Assembly: GCA_026400435.1 (NCBI GenBank)
Contig: JAPLOZ010000102.1
Span: forward strand, 1-54,982
Length of the DNA: 54,982 nucleotides
Direction: 5' to 3'
From: Hyphomicrobiales bacterium
GTDB lineage: Bacteria; Pseudomonadota; Alphaproteobacteria; Rhizobiales; Rhizobiaceae
Position 1 is the first letter of the stretch. The number at the start of each line of letters is the position of its first letter. A program made the position numbers and the translations under genes. This document shows, one piece after another, positions 9,203 to 18,769 of this stretch. The notes beneath the pieces are model-generated. The model was not told where the DNA came from, searched no databases, and worked only from the letters and a program-made list of their open reading frames with translations.

Positions 9203-10378
9203 TCATTTCTGCGGCTTCTCCAGCTCGGCGAGGATTTCGGCGGTGTGCTCCCCAAGCCGCGGCGAGGGACGGTCGTAGGTCAGCGGCGTCGCAGACATGA
9301 CCATGGGCGAGCGCACCGAAGGCAGCGCGTTGCCGTGGCCATCGTCGAGATCGAGCCGCATGCCGCGCGCGATGGTCTGCGGATCGGCAAACATCTCGCC
9401 GATCGTGTTGATCGGCGCGGCCGGCACGCCAGCTGCGTCGAATTTTGCAAGCAGCGGCGCGCGCTCGAAATGCGCCAGCGCCGCGATCATCTTCTCACGC
9501 AGGCGGGGATGGTTGGCTACGCGCGCGGAATTCGTCGCGAAGTCGGGGTCCCCAGCCAGCGCATCGAGGCCGACGATCCTGCAGAATTTGGCGAACTGTC
9601 CGTCATTGCCGACCGCCAGGATGAAATGGCCATCGGCTAGAGGCAACACCTCGTACGGAGCGATGTTGGGATGCGAGTTTCCCATCCTCAGGGGCGACTG
9701 CCCCGAGACCAGGAAGTTCAGGTTCTGGTTGGCGAGCACCGAGATCTGGGTGTCGAACAGTGCCATATCGATGTGCTGGCCCTCGCCGGTCGCCTCGGCA
9801 TGGCGCAACGCCGCCTGTATGGCGATGACCGAATAGAGGCCGGTGAAGAGATCGGTGACGGCGACTCCGACCTTCTGGGGCTCGCCGCCTTTCGCGCCGG
9901 TGATCGACATCAGGCCGGACATGCCCTGAACGACAAGGTCGTAGCCCGCGCGCGGCGCATAGGGCCCGTCCTGTCCGAAGCCGGTGATCGAGCAATAGAC
10001 GAGCTTGGGGTTGATCGTCTTCAGGTGGTCGTAGTCGAGACCGTATTTCTTCAAGCCGCCGAGCTTGAAATTCTCGATCAGCACGTCGGCTGTCGCCACC
10101 AGTTTGCAGATCGTCTCGGCGCCTTCGGGCGTCGAGAAGTCGATCGCGATGGAACGCTTTCCCCGGTTGGTCGAGTGATAATAGGCGGCCGACAGGTTCT
10201 CACCGTCAGCCCCCATGACGAAGGGAGGACCCCACTTGCGGGTGTCGTCGCCGCCATCGGGATTTTCGACCTTGATCACGTCGGCGCCGAGGTCGGCCAG
10301 CATCTGCCCGGCCCACGGACCGGCAAGCACGCGGGCAAGCTCTATGACGCGGATACCATGGAGAGGGGGATTGGACAT
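9203..10378 (-). CDS. CaiB/BaiF-family CoA transferase
   Basis: 391-residue family III CoA transferase. It begins with the typical GIRVIELARVLAGPWAGQML, and the catalytic aspartate is expected in GQHIDMALFDTQ (about residue 170). These enzymes move CoA between organic acids through a glutamyl/aspartyl anhydride intermediate. It is first in a two-gene unit with the ThDP enzyme, recalling the formyl-CoA transferase / oxalyl-CoA decarboxylase pairing, but neither protein carries enough to claim oxalate as the substrate. Confidence 0.88.
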   Translation of the reverse strand: MSNPPLHGIRVIELARVLAGPWAGQMLADLGADVIKVENPDGGDDTRKWGPPFVMGADGENLSAAYYHSTNRGKRSIAIDFSTPEGAETICKLVATADVLIENFKLGGLKKYGLDYDHLKTINPKLVYCSITGFGQDGPYAPRAGYDLVVQGMSGLMSITGAKGGEPQKVGVAVTDLFTGLYSVIAIQAALRHAEATGEGQHIDMALFDTQISVLANQNLNFLVSGQSPLRMGNSHPNIAPYEVLPLADGHFILAVGNDGQFAKFCRIVGLDALAGDPDFATNSARVANHPRLREKMIAALAHFERAPLLAKFDAAGVPAAPINTIGEMFADPQTIARGMRLDLDDGHGNALPSVRSPMVMSATPLTYDRPSPRLGEHTAEILAELEKPQK

Positions 10379-10474
10379 TGGGTGCTGCGGTGCATCGTTG
10401 GACAGACCTCGAGCATCTATCAGGTCGGCTTGGTGGATGTCACCTTCGTGCGCTGGTCCAGTGCGCCAGCGGGC

Positions 10475-11479
10475 TCAGTTTTTCAGCGTTTCGTCCACCC
10501 AATCCGCGAAGTGTTCCATGATCACGTTCCGATTCACCTCGTTCAGGCTTTCGTGGCGCGTGTCGGCGTAAACCGTTGAATTGAGATTCGAAAAGCCTAT
10601 CCGTCTCAGCCGGCGGGCGAAGGATTCAACCGCCTTGCCGCCGTCGGTCGCGGGGTCCTTTTGGCCACCCACGAGGTTGATCGGCAGGCCGCGTGGCACC
10701 GCCGAGAACCTGCTGTCGTCAGCACCGGCGAAGATGAAGCCGAACAGATCACGCCAGAGCGACACCGAGGCGTCCCAGCCGCAGAGCGGGTCGTCGATGT
10801 ATTTCCTGACTTCATCCGGATCGCGCGACAGCCAGTCGAACGGCGTGGCGTGGCCGGGCACCTTGGCGCCCCACGCATGGAACGTCAGGCGGGGCAGGAG
10901 CCTGGATGGGACGTCGGAGCCAAGGCGGAACTTTTCCCAGGCAAGGATCGCCAGGGCGGCGCGGCCAGCCAGCCCGGCGGAGAAATTCGCGTTCCAGATC
11001 GCGGCCCCAGCGACGGTATGCGGATGCGCTTGCAGGAATTTCGTGGCGATCAGCCCGCCCATCGAATGGCCGAAAAGGATGACCGGCAGGCCCGGATGCT
11101 CGCGGCCGATCATCTCGTGGATGGCGGCGACGTCGGCGATCACCTTGTCGCCGCCGGAAGTCATGGCGAACCGGCCGGGCGGCGCGTCCGCGGCGGTGGT
11201 AAAGCCGTGGCCGCGATGGTCGTGCGCGTAGCTGTGGAAGCCGCGCTTGCCGAGAAACTCGGCAAAGCGCTGGTAGCGCAAGGCGTGCTCGGCAAGGCCG
11301 TGATTGATCTGGATCACGGCGCGCGGCGGGCCGTCCGCCAGCCTCGTATAGAGGTTGAGGGACGCGCCGGTCGGCGAGTCGATCCTTCGCTGCGCCTGAA
11401 ACGCCACGATCGCAGGCGTTATCTCGGCGCGGTCGGCGTCTGCCGCGATCCCTGCCATGCCCAGCGTGCGAGCGACCAT
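10475..11479 (-). CDS. alpha/beta hydrolase, lysophospholipase/monoacylglycerol lipase-like
   Basis: 334-residue serine hydrolase. The oxyanion region is NHGLAEH, the nucleophile elbow is GHSMGG (about residue 137), and a late histidine lies in DTRHESLNE. This is the PldB/MGL pattern, acting on lysophospholipids or monoglycerides. Start choice: ATG at 11479 has AGGTGG 8 bases upstream but overlaps the preceding LapA-like gene by 61 bases; a GTG at 11407 would avoid overlap but has no ribosome site. Co-transcribed with the LapA-like gene. Confidence 0.85.
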   Translation of the reverse strand: MVARTLGMAGIAADADRAEITPAIVAFQAQRRIDSPTGASLNLYTRLADGPPRAVIQINHGLAEHALRYQRFAEFLGKRGFHSYAHDHRGHGFTTAADAPPGRFAMTSGGDKVIADVAAIHEMIGREHPGLPVILFGHSMGGLIATKFLQAHPHTVAGAAIWNANFSAGLAGRAALAILAWEKFRLGSDVPSRLLPRLTFHAWGAKVPGHATPFDWLSRDPDEVRKYIDDPLCGWDASVSLWRDLFGFIFAGADDSRFSAVPRGLPINLVGGQKDPATDGGKAVESFARRLRRIGFSNLNSTVYADTRHESLNEVNRNVIMEHFADWVDETLKN

Positions 11480-11652
11480 ATGCTGCCACCTGTCGCCATG
11501 CCGAGCAGGTAGATGACGATGAACAGGACGGCGAGCGGCGCGCTAATGCTGAACCCGAGGAAGGCGACCGTCACGGTCTGCAGGTTCTGCAGCGCGAAAA
11601 TCAGCAATGCAACAGCCAGAACAACGACCACTGACGTATGAAACCACCGCAT
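11419..11652 (-). CDS. LapA/DUF1049-family small membrane protein
   Basis: 77-residue protein starting MRWFHTS. Two hydrophobic helices (about residues 8-26 and 38-57) flank the motif FALQNLQTVTVAFLGFS, typical of LapA (lipopolysaccharide assembly protein A) domain proteins. The longer frame to 11718 is not needed. Its 3' end overlaps the following hydrolase start by 61 bases, which is long for this compact genome and leaves one start in doubt. Confidence 0.75.
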   Translation of the reverse strand: MRWFHTSVVVVLAVALLIFALQNLQTVTVAFLGFSISAPLAVLFIVIYLLGMATGGSIWSLARWAWQGSRQTPTAPR

Positions 11653-11859
11653 GAAGGCCTCCCCTCGGTTTTCGGGCGGATGTGATTGCCCACGATGCCT
11701 GCGTCCATGCGGCCGCACAAGGGGTGGATTTCGGGTGGCGGCGCTTGTCAGTAAAGCACCGCTCCCGGCTTGCGGGAGACGCCTGCCAGCCTATATACGC
11801 GTCATTCGCTTCGCGGCGCCGGCATCTTGGGCGCCTGTCCGACAGTTTGAGCCGTTTCG

Positions 11860-12782
<923 letters not shown>

Positions 12783-12786
<4 letters not shown>

Positions 12787-13544
12787 ATTTCCACGCGGTC
12801 AGGGCGATCTACAGGTTCGAGATGTCGCGCACGATGCGCACACTTCTGCAGAGCGTGGTGTCGCCGGTCGTCTCGACCTCGCTGTATTTCGTGGTCTTCG
12901 GCTCGGCTATCGGGTCGCGCATCACGGAGGTCGGCGGCGTCAGCTACGGCGCCTTCATCGTGCCCGGCCTCATCATGCTGTCGCTGCTCACGCAGAGCAT
13001 CGCCAACGCATCCTTCGGCATCTATTTCCCGAAGTTCATCGGCACCATCTACGAACTGCTGTCTGCGCCGGTCTCCTTCATCGAGATCGTCATCGCCTAT
13101 GTCGGCGCGGCCGCCACCAAGTCGATGATGATCGGGCTGATCATCCTGGCCACCGCCGGGCTGTTCGTGCCGCTGCAAATCCAGCACCCGTTCTTCATGC
13201 TGCTCTTCCTAGTGCTGACCGCCGTCACCTTCAGCCTGTTCGGCTTCATCATCGGTATCTGGGCGAACAATTTCGAGAAGCTGCAGCTCATCCCGCTGCT
13301 CATCGTCACGCCGCTCACCTTCCTTGGCGGCAGCTTCTATTCCATCGACATGCTGCCGCCGGTCTGGCGCACGATCAGCCTGTTCAATCCGGTTCTCTAT
13401 CTCGTCTCGGGCTTCCGCTGGAGCTTCTACAGCCACTCCGACGTCAGCGTGGCCGTCAGCCTCGGCATGACCTTCGCCTTCCTGGCCGCCTGCCTGATCT
13501 TCGTCTGGTGGATTTTCAGGTCAGGCTGGCGCATCAAGAGCTGA
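12783..13544 (+). CDS. ABC-2 type exporter permease (YadH-like)
   Basis: 253-residue inner-membrane protein with about six hydrophobic segments and the ABC-2 signature region near the C-terminal third ([20 protein letters not shown]). It forms the channel for the ATPase encoded immediately upstream; the coupling is an ATGA overlap. E. coli YadGH is the nearest described pair by domain layout; the exported compound is not known. Confidence 0.87.
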
Positions 13545-13629
13545 CGACAGGCCTAGGGGCCATTGCCGTTGCCCGCGCCATCGCCTAAATAGCGCGCAAC
13601 TCTCCATCCAGATCAGGGATACCGCGCGC

Positions 13630-15279
13630 GTGGCACGCCAGTTCATCTATCACATGGCCGGGCTGAACAAGGCCTACGGCACCAAGAAGGTGCTTGAGAA
13701 CCTTCATCTGTCCTTCTATCCGGACGCCAAGATCGGCATTCTCGGCCCCAACGGGTCGGGCAAGTCGACGGTGCTGCGCATCATGGCCGGGCTGGACACC
13801 GAGTTTTCCGGCGAAGCCTGGCTCGCAGAGGGCGCGACCGTGGGCTACCTCGCGCAGGAGCCGCAGCTCGATGCCGCCAAGACGGTTTTCGAAAACGTCA
13901 TGGACGGCGTCGCCAAGAAGACTGCCATCATCGAGCGCTACAACGAGCTGATGATGAACTATTCCGACGAGACCGCCGACGAGTCGGCCAAGCTCCAGGA
14001 CGAGATGGACCGGCTGAACCTCTGGGACCTCGAACAGCAGGTCGAGATGGCGATGGAAGCGCTGCAGTGTCCGCCCAAGGATGCCGATGTGACCAGCCTG
14101 TCGGGTGGCGAGCGCCGCCGCGTGGCGCTCTGCCGGCTGCTGCTCGAACAACCCGACCTTTTGCTGCTCGACGAGCCGACCAACCATCTCGACGCCGAGA
14201 CCACGGCCTGGCTGGAAAAGCACCTGCGCGACTATCCGGGCTCTGTGCTGATCATCACCCACGACCGCTACTTCCTCGACAACGTCACCGGCTGGATCCT
14301 TGAGCTCGACCGTGGCCGGGGCATTCCCTACGAGGGCAACTACACGAAATATCTCGACGCCAAGGCCAAGCGCTTGATCCAGGAAGGCCGCGAGGACGAC
14401 TCGCGCCAGAAGGCGATCTGGCGCGAGCGCGAGTGGATCGCGTCCAGCCCCAAGGCGCGTCAGACCAAATCGAAGGCTCGCATCAAGGCCTACGAGGATC
14501 TGGTCGAGCAGGCCGACAAGCGCCGCCCGACCGACACGCAGATCGTCATCCCGGCCGGCGAGCGGCTCGGCAACGTCGTCATCGAGGTCGAGGGACTGAA
14601 CAAGGGGTTTGGCGACGAACTGCTGATCGAAAACCTCGCCTTCAAGCTGCCGCCGGGCGGCATCGTCGGCATCATCGGTCCCAACGGCGCCGGCAAGACG
14701 ACGCTGTTCAGGATGGTCACCGGCCAGGAAAAACCCGACGCCGGTTCGATCCGCATCGGCGAGACGGTCAAGCTCGGCTATGTCGACCAGAGCCGCGACG
14801 CGCTCGATCCCAAGAAGACCGTGTGGGAGGAAATTTCTGGCGGGGCCGAGGTGATCAAGCTCGGCAAACACGAGGTGAACAGCCGCGCCTACTGCTCGTC
14901 GTTCAACTTCCGCGGCGGCGACCAGCAGCAGAAGGTCGGCAACCTCTCGGGCGGCCAGCGCAACCGCGTGCACCTCGCCAAGATGCTGAAGAACGGCGGC
15001 AACGTGCTGCTGCTCGACGAACCGACCAACGATCTCGACACCGAGACGCTCGGTGCGCTCGAAGACGCGCTCGAGGCCTATGCCGGCTGCGCCGTTATCA
15101 TTAGCCACGACCGCATGTTCCTCGACCGCATGGCGACCCACATGCTGGCCTTCGAGGGCGATGCGCATGTCGAGTGGTTCGAGGGCAACTTCGAGGAATA
15201 CGAGAAGGACAAGGTGCGCCGCCTCGGCGCCGACGCGATCAACCCGCACCGCATGACGCACAAGCGGCTGACTCGGTAA
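13630..15279 (+). CDS. ettA: energy-dependent translational throttle protein EttA (ABC-F)
   Basis: 549-residue soluble ABC-F ATPase with two ATP-binding domains: Walker A at about 39-47 (GPNGSGKST) and about 351-359 (GPNGAGKTT), signatures LSGGERRR and LSGGQRNR, and Walker B LLLDEPTNHLD and LLLDEPTNDLD. The linker (about 240-300, with SSPKARQTKSKARI) is the EttA type. EttA binds the ribosomal E site and gates elongation according to ADP/ATP level. Starts with GTG. The frame and length match the family throughout. Confidence 0.93.
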   Translation: MARQFIYHMAGLNKAYGTKKVLENLHLSFYPDAKIGILGPNGSGKSTVLRIMAGLDTEFSGEAWLAEGATVGYLAQEPQLDAAKTVFENVMDGVAKKTAIIERYNELMMNYSDETADESAKLQDEMDRLNLWDLEQQVEMAMEALQCPPKDADVTSLSGGERRRVALCRLLLEQPDLLLLDEPTNHLDAETTAWLEKHLRDYPGSVLIITHDRYFLDNVTGWILELDRGRGIPYEGNYTKYLDAKAKRLIQEGREDDSRQKAIWREREWIASSPKARQTKSKARIKAYEDLVEQADKRRPTDTQIVIPAGERLGNVVIEVEGLNKGFGDELLIENLAFKLPPGGIVGIIGPNGAGKTTLFRMVTGQEKPDAGSIRIGETVKLGYVDQSRDALDPKKTVWEEISGGAEVIKLGKHEVNSRAYCSSFNFRGGDQQQKVGNLSGGQRNRVHLAKMLKNGGNVLLLDEPTNDLDTETLGALEDALEAYAGCAVIISHDRMFLDRMATHMLAFEGDAHVEWFEGNFEEYEKDKVRRLGADAINPHRMTHKRLTR

Positions 15280-15286
15280 TTTGTGA

Positions 15287-15318
15287 AGCCCGCTCTCCTG
15301 TTATCGCTGAGAGCGGCT
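15287..15318. terminator. hairpin between convergent ettA and secreted-protein genes
   Basis: AGCCCGCTCTC pairs with GAGAGCGGCT with one bulged C, between the ettA stop and the convergent gene. There is no long T tract, so it is only a possible bidirectional terminator. Confidence 0.4.
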
Positions 15319-15354
15319 TGCCTGGATTCGTCAGGTGTCTAGCTTCTCGCCCCC

Positions 15355-15768
15355 TCACGGCACCCGGCAACAGAACGGGAAGAACGGCCCACTCAGACCC
15401 GGCGCGGCTGTCGGCGTGAAGGTGAAGTCGCGCACGGCGTCGCTTTCGTCGGTGCAGCCGCCGGGCGTTGCGGCGATCGTGCCCCTGACCGGGTGGCTGG
15501 TCTCGAAGGTCCACGGATCGGCCGAGGAGAAGGTCACGGTTCCCGGCGTCGTCTGGATGCCGGCGCCCGAGAAGGCGTCGATGAAGTCAGCGGTCATGCT
15601 GGCGCCACCGCAGGTGAGCTTGATCGCCCAGTTGGGCTCGAAGCCCGAGCAGATCATCGTCTGGCCGACGGGCACGAGGCCCTCGCAGGCATAGTCGGCG
15701 GCGTTTGCTGTACTGGAAGCGGCTATCAGCGTGGCGGTCAAAAGGACGGGTCGCAGTACGGCAAGCAT
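15355..15768 (-). CDS. small secreted protein of unknown function
   Basis: 137 residues with a clear signal peptide (MLAVLRPVLLTATLIAASSTANA, cleavage after about residue 23). The mature part has four or more cysteines (YACEG, ICSGFEPNW, LTCGGA, GGCTDE, FCCRV) that could form disulfides. The stretch CSGFEPNWAIKLTCG resembles periplasmic proteins with a GxEPNW-type motif (COG3650-like), but the match is from memory and weak. Convergent with ettA, downstream of the P450-ACP-hydrolase cassette with 75 bases between. Function not assigned. Confidence 0.7.
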   Translation of the reverse strand: MLAVLRPVLLTATLIAASSTANAADYACEGLVPVGQTMICSGFEPNWAIKLTCGGASMTADFIDAFSGAGIQTTPGTVTFSSADPWTFETSHPVRGTIAATPGGCTDESDAVRDFTFTPTAAPGLSGPFFPFCCRVP

Positions 15769-15843
15769 GGCGTTTCCTCCTATGCTCCCAGCCCCAGACC
15801 GAAGCTACGCCTGTCGAGATGCGCGGTAAAGCGCCGCTTGCGC

Positions 15844-16647
15844 TCAGTCGAGCATCGCGACGAGCTTTTGCGCGTCGGGTTCCTTCTGCACGTCCAGCAT
15901 CTCGGCAAAGAAGGCGTCGAGCCTGCCCCGTTGTCTGATCCGGTAGTGGACGCCGTGGTGCGTTCCCGGGAAAGCGATGGCGCGGCTCGCCGGCGCTATC
16001 TTCGCCAGCATTTCCGCGTCGCGGGGGTCCTTCGGGTGGTCGCGCGAATAGAGCAGGTAGAAGGGCGCGCGAAACGGGCCACGGCAATGGCACAGTGGAT
16101 CGAACGCTTGCACGCGGCGTCGGTCCCGGACCAGCGCGCCGGGATGCCATGCAAAGCGCCCGCCGATGCTGATCGCCCTGTCGGCTGCCAGAAGATCGCC
16201 GCCGCGCAGCGCCGCAAAGCCGCCCATACTGGTGCCCAGCGTGACGACGCACGCGTAGCCTCCGCGCGCGGCGAATTCGCCTACCCGCCGCATCAATTCG
16301 GGCAGCGTCGCGGCATATCCCTCGATGCCCTTGTCGAAATGGCGCTTCGTCAGGTCGGAGAGCAGAAGCAGGTCGTATCGTGTGTCGTCGAGGGCTTCCA
16401 GAACCATGAAGAGCGGCATGCTCAGCCTGCCCCTGGAGGTGCCGAAACCGACGACAAGCGTGCTTGCCCCGCTGGCGGCTGAATAGAAGTTGACGCCAGT
16501 GGCAACCTCGGTGCGCAGGTAGCGGTGCGTCCGGCCAAGGAGGCCGTAGGCGTTCGAAATCGTCTGCCCGCCTTCGGCCGGGTCGAACAGCGCATCAAGC
16601 GTTTCGGCGTCGATCTCGGCGCGGGTTCTTCGCCGGAACTTAAACAC
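15844..16647 (-). CDS. alpha/beta hydrolase of the P450-ACP cassette
   Basis: 267 residues from a GTG at 16647, which overlaps the ACP stop by 8 bases; a frame extending to 16815 is only a shadow of the ACP gene. The nucleophile elbow is GTSMGG (S140), and candidate catalytic histidines are H230/H231 in FPGTHHGVHY, with acidic residues in YSRDHPKDPRD. No signal peptide, so cytoplasmic. Being last in an overlapping unit with a carrier protein, a thioesterase or acyl-transfer role is plausible. It does not look like a standard type II thioesterase, so this is inference. Confidence 0.8.
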   Translation of the reverse strand: MFKFRRRTRAEIDAETLDALFDPAEGGQTISNAYGLLGRTHRYLRTEVATGVNFYSAASGASTLVVGFGTSRGRLSMPLFMVLEALDDTRYDLLLLSDLTKRHFDKGIEGYAATLPELMRRVGEFAARGGYACVVTLGTSMGGFAALRGGDLLAADRAISIGGRFAWHPGALVRDRRRVQAFDPLCHCRGPFRAPFYLLYSRDHPKDPRDAEMLAKIAPASRAIAFPGTHHGVHYRIRQRGRLDAFFAEMLDVQKEPDAQKLVAMLD

Positions 16648-16903
16648 GCCTTGCGGCGGCGACCAACTCGACCAGCTCCGCGATGTTGGAGCAGCGGTTG
16701 ACGGCCTCCTCGTTGAGATGGATGGCGAAGCGGTCCTCGACGCCCATGATGAATTCCATGGTCTCGAGACTGTCGACGTCGAAGGAGTCGATCGGCCGGG
16801 ACAGCATCTCCTCATCCGTCATGGCCGCGCCGGCCTGCGAAGTGTCGAGGCCGGTGATCTCGCGAAAAATCTCGACGCAGATGCGTGCCGTATCGTCAGT
16901 CAT
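16640..16903 (-). CDS. acyl carrier protein
   Basis: 87-residue carrier protein. The phosphopantetheine serine is S45 in DVDSLETMEF, the canonical DSL motif; acidic residues dominate and the four-helix pattern is preserved. It is not the fatty-acid AcpP (different flanks, and no fab genes nearby). Both ends overlap neighbours by 8 bases: its ATG overlaps the P450 stop, and its stop overlaps the hydrolase GTG. This argues for fixed stoichiometry with those two enzymes and for a carrier-bound P450 substrate. Confidence 0.87.
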   Translation of the reverse strand: MTDDTARICVEIFREITGLDTSQAGAAMTDEEMLSRPIDSFDVDSLETMEFIMGVEDRFAIHLNEEAVNRCSNIAELVELVAAARRV

Positions 16904-17951
16904 GCAGCCTCACCCCGGCAAATTCTGGATAGTTGAAGGCGTAGTCGCCGCTGCGAAGCCTGATTTCGCCAAGGGTGAAGCGCAGCGGAAGCCGGTTCAC
17001 CGCCCTGGCGAGGCTGCGCCAGATGCTCAGCGTCATCGGCTTGCCGATGCACAGATGCCGGCCCCTGCCGAAGAAAAGATCGGCTTCCTCGCCGGATACC
17101 TGCCGCGATGTCGCGTCGATGACCAGCCGGACCTTCTGGTCCCTGGCGACCTTCATGCCGCCGATTTCGACGTCCCGGTTGGCGATGCGCTCGATGAAGG
17201 GAACGCCGGTGGCGACGAGGTTGGGTGGAAATTGCACCGCGCTCAGCTTCGCTTCGGGGTGCTGTTCGAGCACGTGCCAGAACGACAGCACGAGCGACCC
17301 CGTCAGCGCGTCGTTGCCAAGCGCATTCATGGCGACCGCGATTTCGGGCGTCGTCGGTATCCGGTCGGCGCGTTGCGCGAAGGCGCATCGCAAATCTGCG
17401 AGACTGTCGTTGACCTTCCTGCGCCGGTTGAGGCTCATTGCCCCGTCGAACACCTGGGAAAAGTTCGACTCCTTGACGAATTCGCGCTGGTCGACCTTCA
17501 GCCAGCGCGAAAACAGCTCGTGGAAAACCGGGCGGGCAAGCTGCCGCATCAGGTCGACTTCCTCGCCCGCCACGAAAATGTCGCGCACGAGGTCATCGAT
17601 GAAAGCCTCCATGCCTGCGATGTTCTCGCGGGCGCTGTCTGACACGACCTTCGTCATCGCGGAGCGAAGCCGCCGATGCTCCGCGCCTTCCTTGGAAAAC
17701 GGAATGTTGTCGAGCGTGTCTATGGAGGCCTTGAAATCCAGGCCGGTGCGCTCGGCGATCGTCCTGTAGTGATCGGCGAACGGATTGATGCGGAAATCCG
17801 CCGAGCGGAAGATCGCCGAGATCAGGTCGGTGTCGTAGACGCACAATACGTTGAGGTGCTCGTCGAAGCTGAACGGGCGCAGCGCCTGGTAGCGTCCGCT
17901 CCGGTCCGGCTGTTGGTGCAGAGTCAGCATGGGGTGTCCGTCGCTTCGCAC
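16896..17951 (-). CDS. divergent cytochrome P450
   Basis: 351 residues (344 if ATG at 17930 is used), shorter than the usual 400. Heme-binding loop FFGRGRHLCIGKP with cysteine C301; C-helix EHRRLR at about 91-96; I-helix region NALGNDALTG at about 209-218. The K-helix ExxR motif expected before VPFIERIANRDVEIGG is absent (sequence there is AVQFPPNLVATG), and the meander between DATSRQ and the heme loop is shortened. No membrane anchor, so soluble bacterial type; no ferredoxin partner nearby. First gene of an overlapping trio with ACP and hydrolase, so it may oxidise an ACP-bound acyl or aminoacyl group. Confidence 0.85.
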   Translation of the reverse strand: MRSDGHPMLTLHQQPDRSGRYQALRPFSFDEHLNVLCVYDTDLISAIFRSADFRINPFADHYRTIAERTGLDFKASIDTLDNIPFSKEGAEHRRLRSAMTKVVSDSARENIAGMEAFIDDLVRDIFVAGEEVDLMRQLARPVFHELFSRWLKVDQREFVKESNFSQVFDGAMSLNRRRKVNDSLADLRCAFAQRADRIPTTPEIAVAMNALGNDALTGSLVLSFWHVLEQHPEAKLSAVQFPPNLVATGVPFIERIANRDVEIGGMKVARDQKVRLVIDATSRQVSGEEADLFFGRGRHLCIGKPMTLSIWRSLARAVNRLPLRFTLGEIRLRSGDYAFNYPEFAGVRLHD

Positions 17952-18109
17952 GATATAGCGCGGAAGGTAACGGCTGCGATGCCCGGGTGCAACCGCCGGT
18001 AGCGCGCGCTACGTTCGCGTACAGCGCGCGCAGATTGGTCGATGCCATTTTGTGTCTGGACCTTGAGCCTGCCGCCAACGATGCTTGCCCACCAGACAAG
18101 GGACAGGGA

Positions 18110-18727
18110 ATGACCGGGCCGACATCGCACCCTGCCGGGCAAGCCGAAATCCTGCCGGCGCGCAAGCTTGCCGCACACGTGACCGGTCTCTATGCGGCGC
18201 TGAAAGGCTCTTTCCAGACTGAGCCGGTGGCCGAACTCACGCTTGGCTTCGACGGAATCGCCGGCGACGTCCACGCTGGCGCGACGCGCCGTTCGGGTGG
18301 ACGCGAGCCGTGGTATCCACGCGGTACCGAGATCCGCAACGAGCGGCAGTTGACGGTGGTGGCGGCGGACGAGCTGGCGGTGGTCGCCGGGCGCATGGGA
18401 TTGGCCGAACTCCGGCCGGAATGGATCGGCGCGAACCTTGTCGTCGATGGCTTGCCAAATCTTTCGATGCTGCCGACGGGCACGCTGCTCTTCTTCAAGG
18501 GCGGCGCGACGCTGAAGGTCGACGGGCAGAACCATCCGTGCAGGCAGGCAGGTCGTTCCGTGGCAGAGCGCTCGGCGATGCCCGACATCAAGGCCGGCGC
18601 GATGGCGTTCGCCACGGTGGCGAAGCGCCTGCGCGGGCTGGTCGCCTGGGTGGAAAAGCCCGGCAGCATCGTCGACGGAGAAGAGATATCCGTCCGCGTT
18701 CCCGCGCAATGGATTTACGCGCCCTGA
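18110..18727 (+). CDS. MOSC-domain protein
   Basis: 205 residues from an ATG preceded by AAGGGACAGGGA. An upstream in-frame extension to 17987 looks non-coding. The MOSC beta-barrel features visible are GFDGIAGDVHAG near residue 42, NERQLTVVAADELA and the late conserved cysteine in NHPCRQAG. MOSC domains bind sulfur carried from cysteine desulfurases and serve molybdenum-cofactor or detoxification enzymes. Divergent from the P450 gene with 158 bases between; convergent with the SDR gene. Confidence 0.85.
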   Translation: MTGPTSHPAGQAEILPARKLAAHVTGLYAALKGSFQTEPVAELTLGFDGIAGDVHAGATRRSGGREPWYPRGTEIRNERQLTVVAADELAVVAGRMGLAELRPEWIGANLVVDGLPNLSMLPTGTLLFFKGGATLKVDGQNHPCRQAGRSVAERSAMPDIKAGAMAFATVAKRLRGLVAWVEKPGSIVDGEEISVRVPAQWIYAP

Positions 18728-18735
18728 CGATGCCG

Positions 18736-18766
18736 GAAGGCCGCGCCGGTTTGCGGCGCGGCCTTC
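18736..18766. terminator. bidirectional terminator hairpin between MOSC and SDR genes
   Basis: Perfect 12-bp stem: GAAGGCCGCGCC pairs with GGCGCGGCCTTC around a GGTTTGC loop. It lies between two convergent stop codons. No long T tract on either side. Confidence 0.65.
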
Positions 18767-18769
18767 TGG

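Noticed and set aside
13585..15261. 558-residue minus-strand ORF opposite ettA
   Set aside because: Antisense shadow; ettA motifs cover the whole interval.
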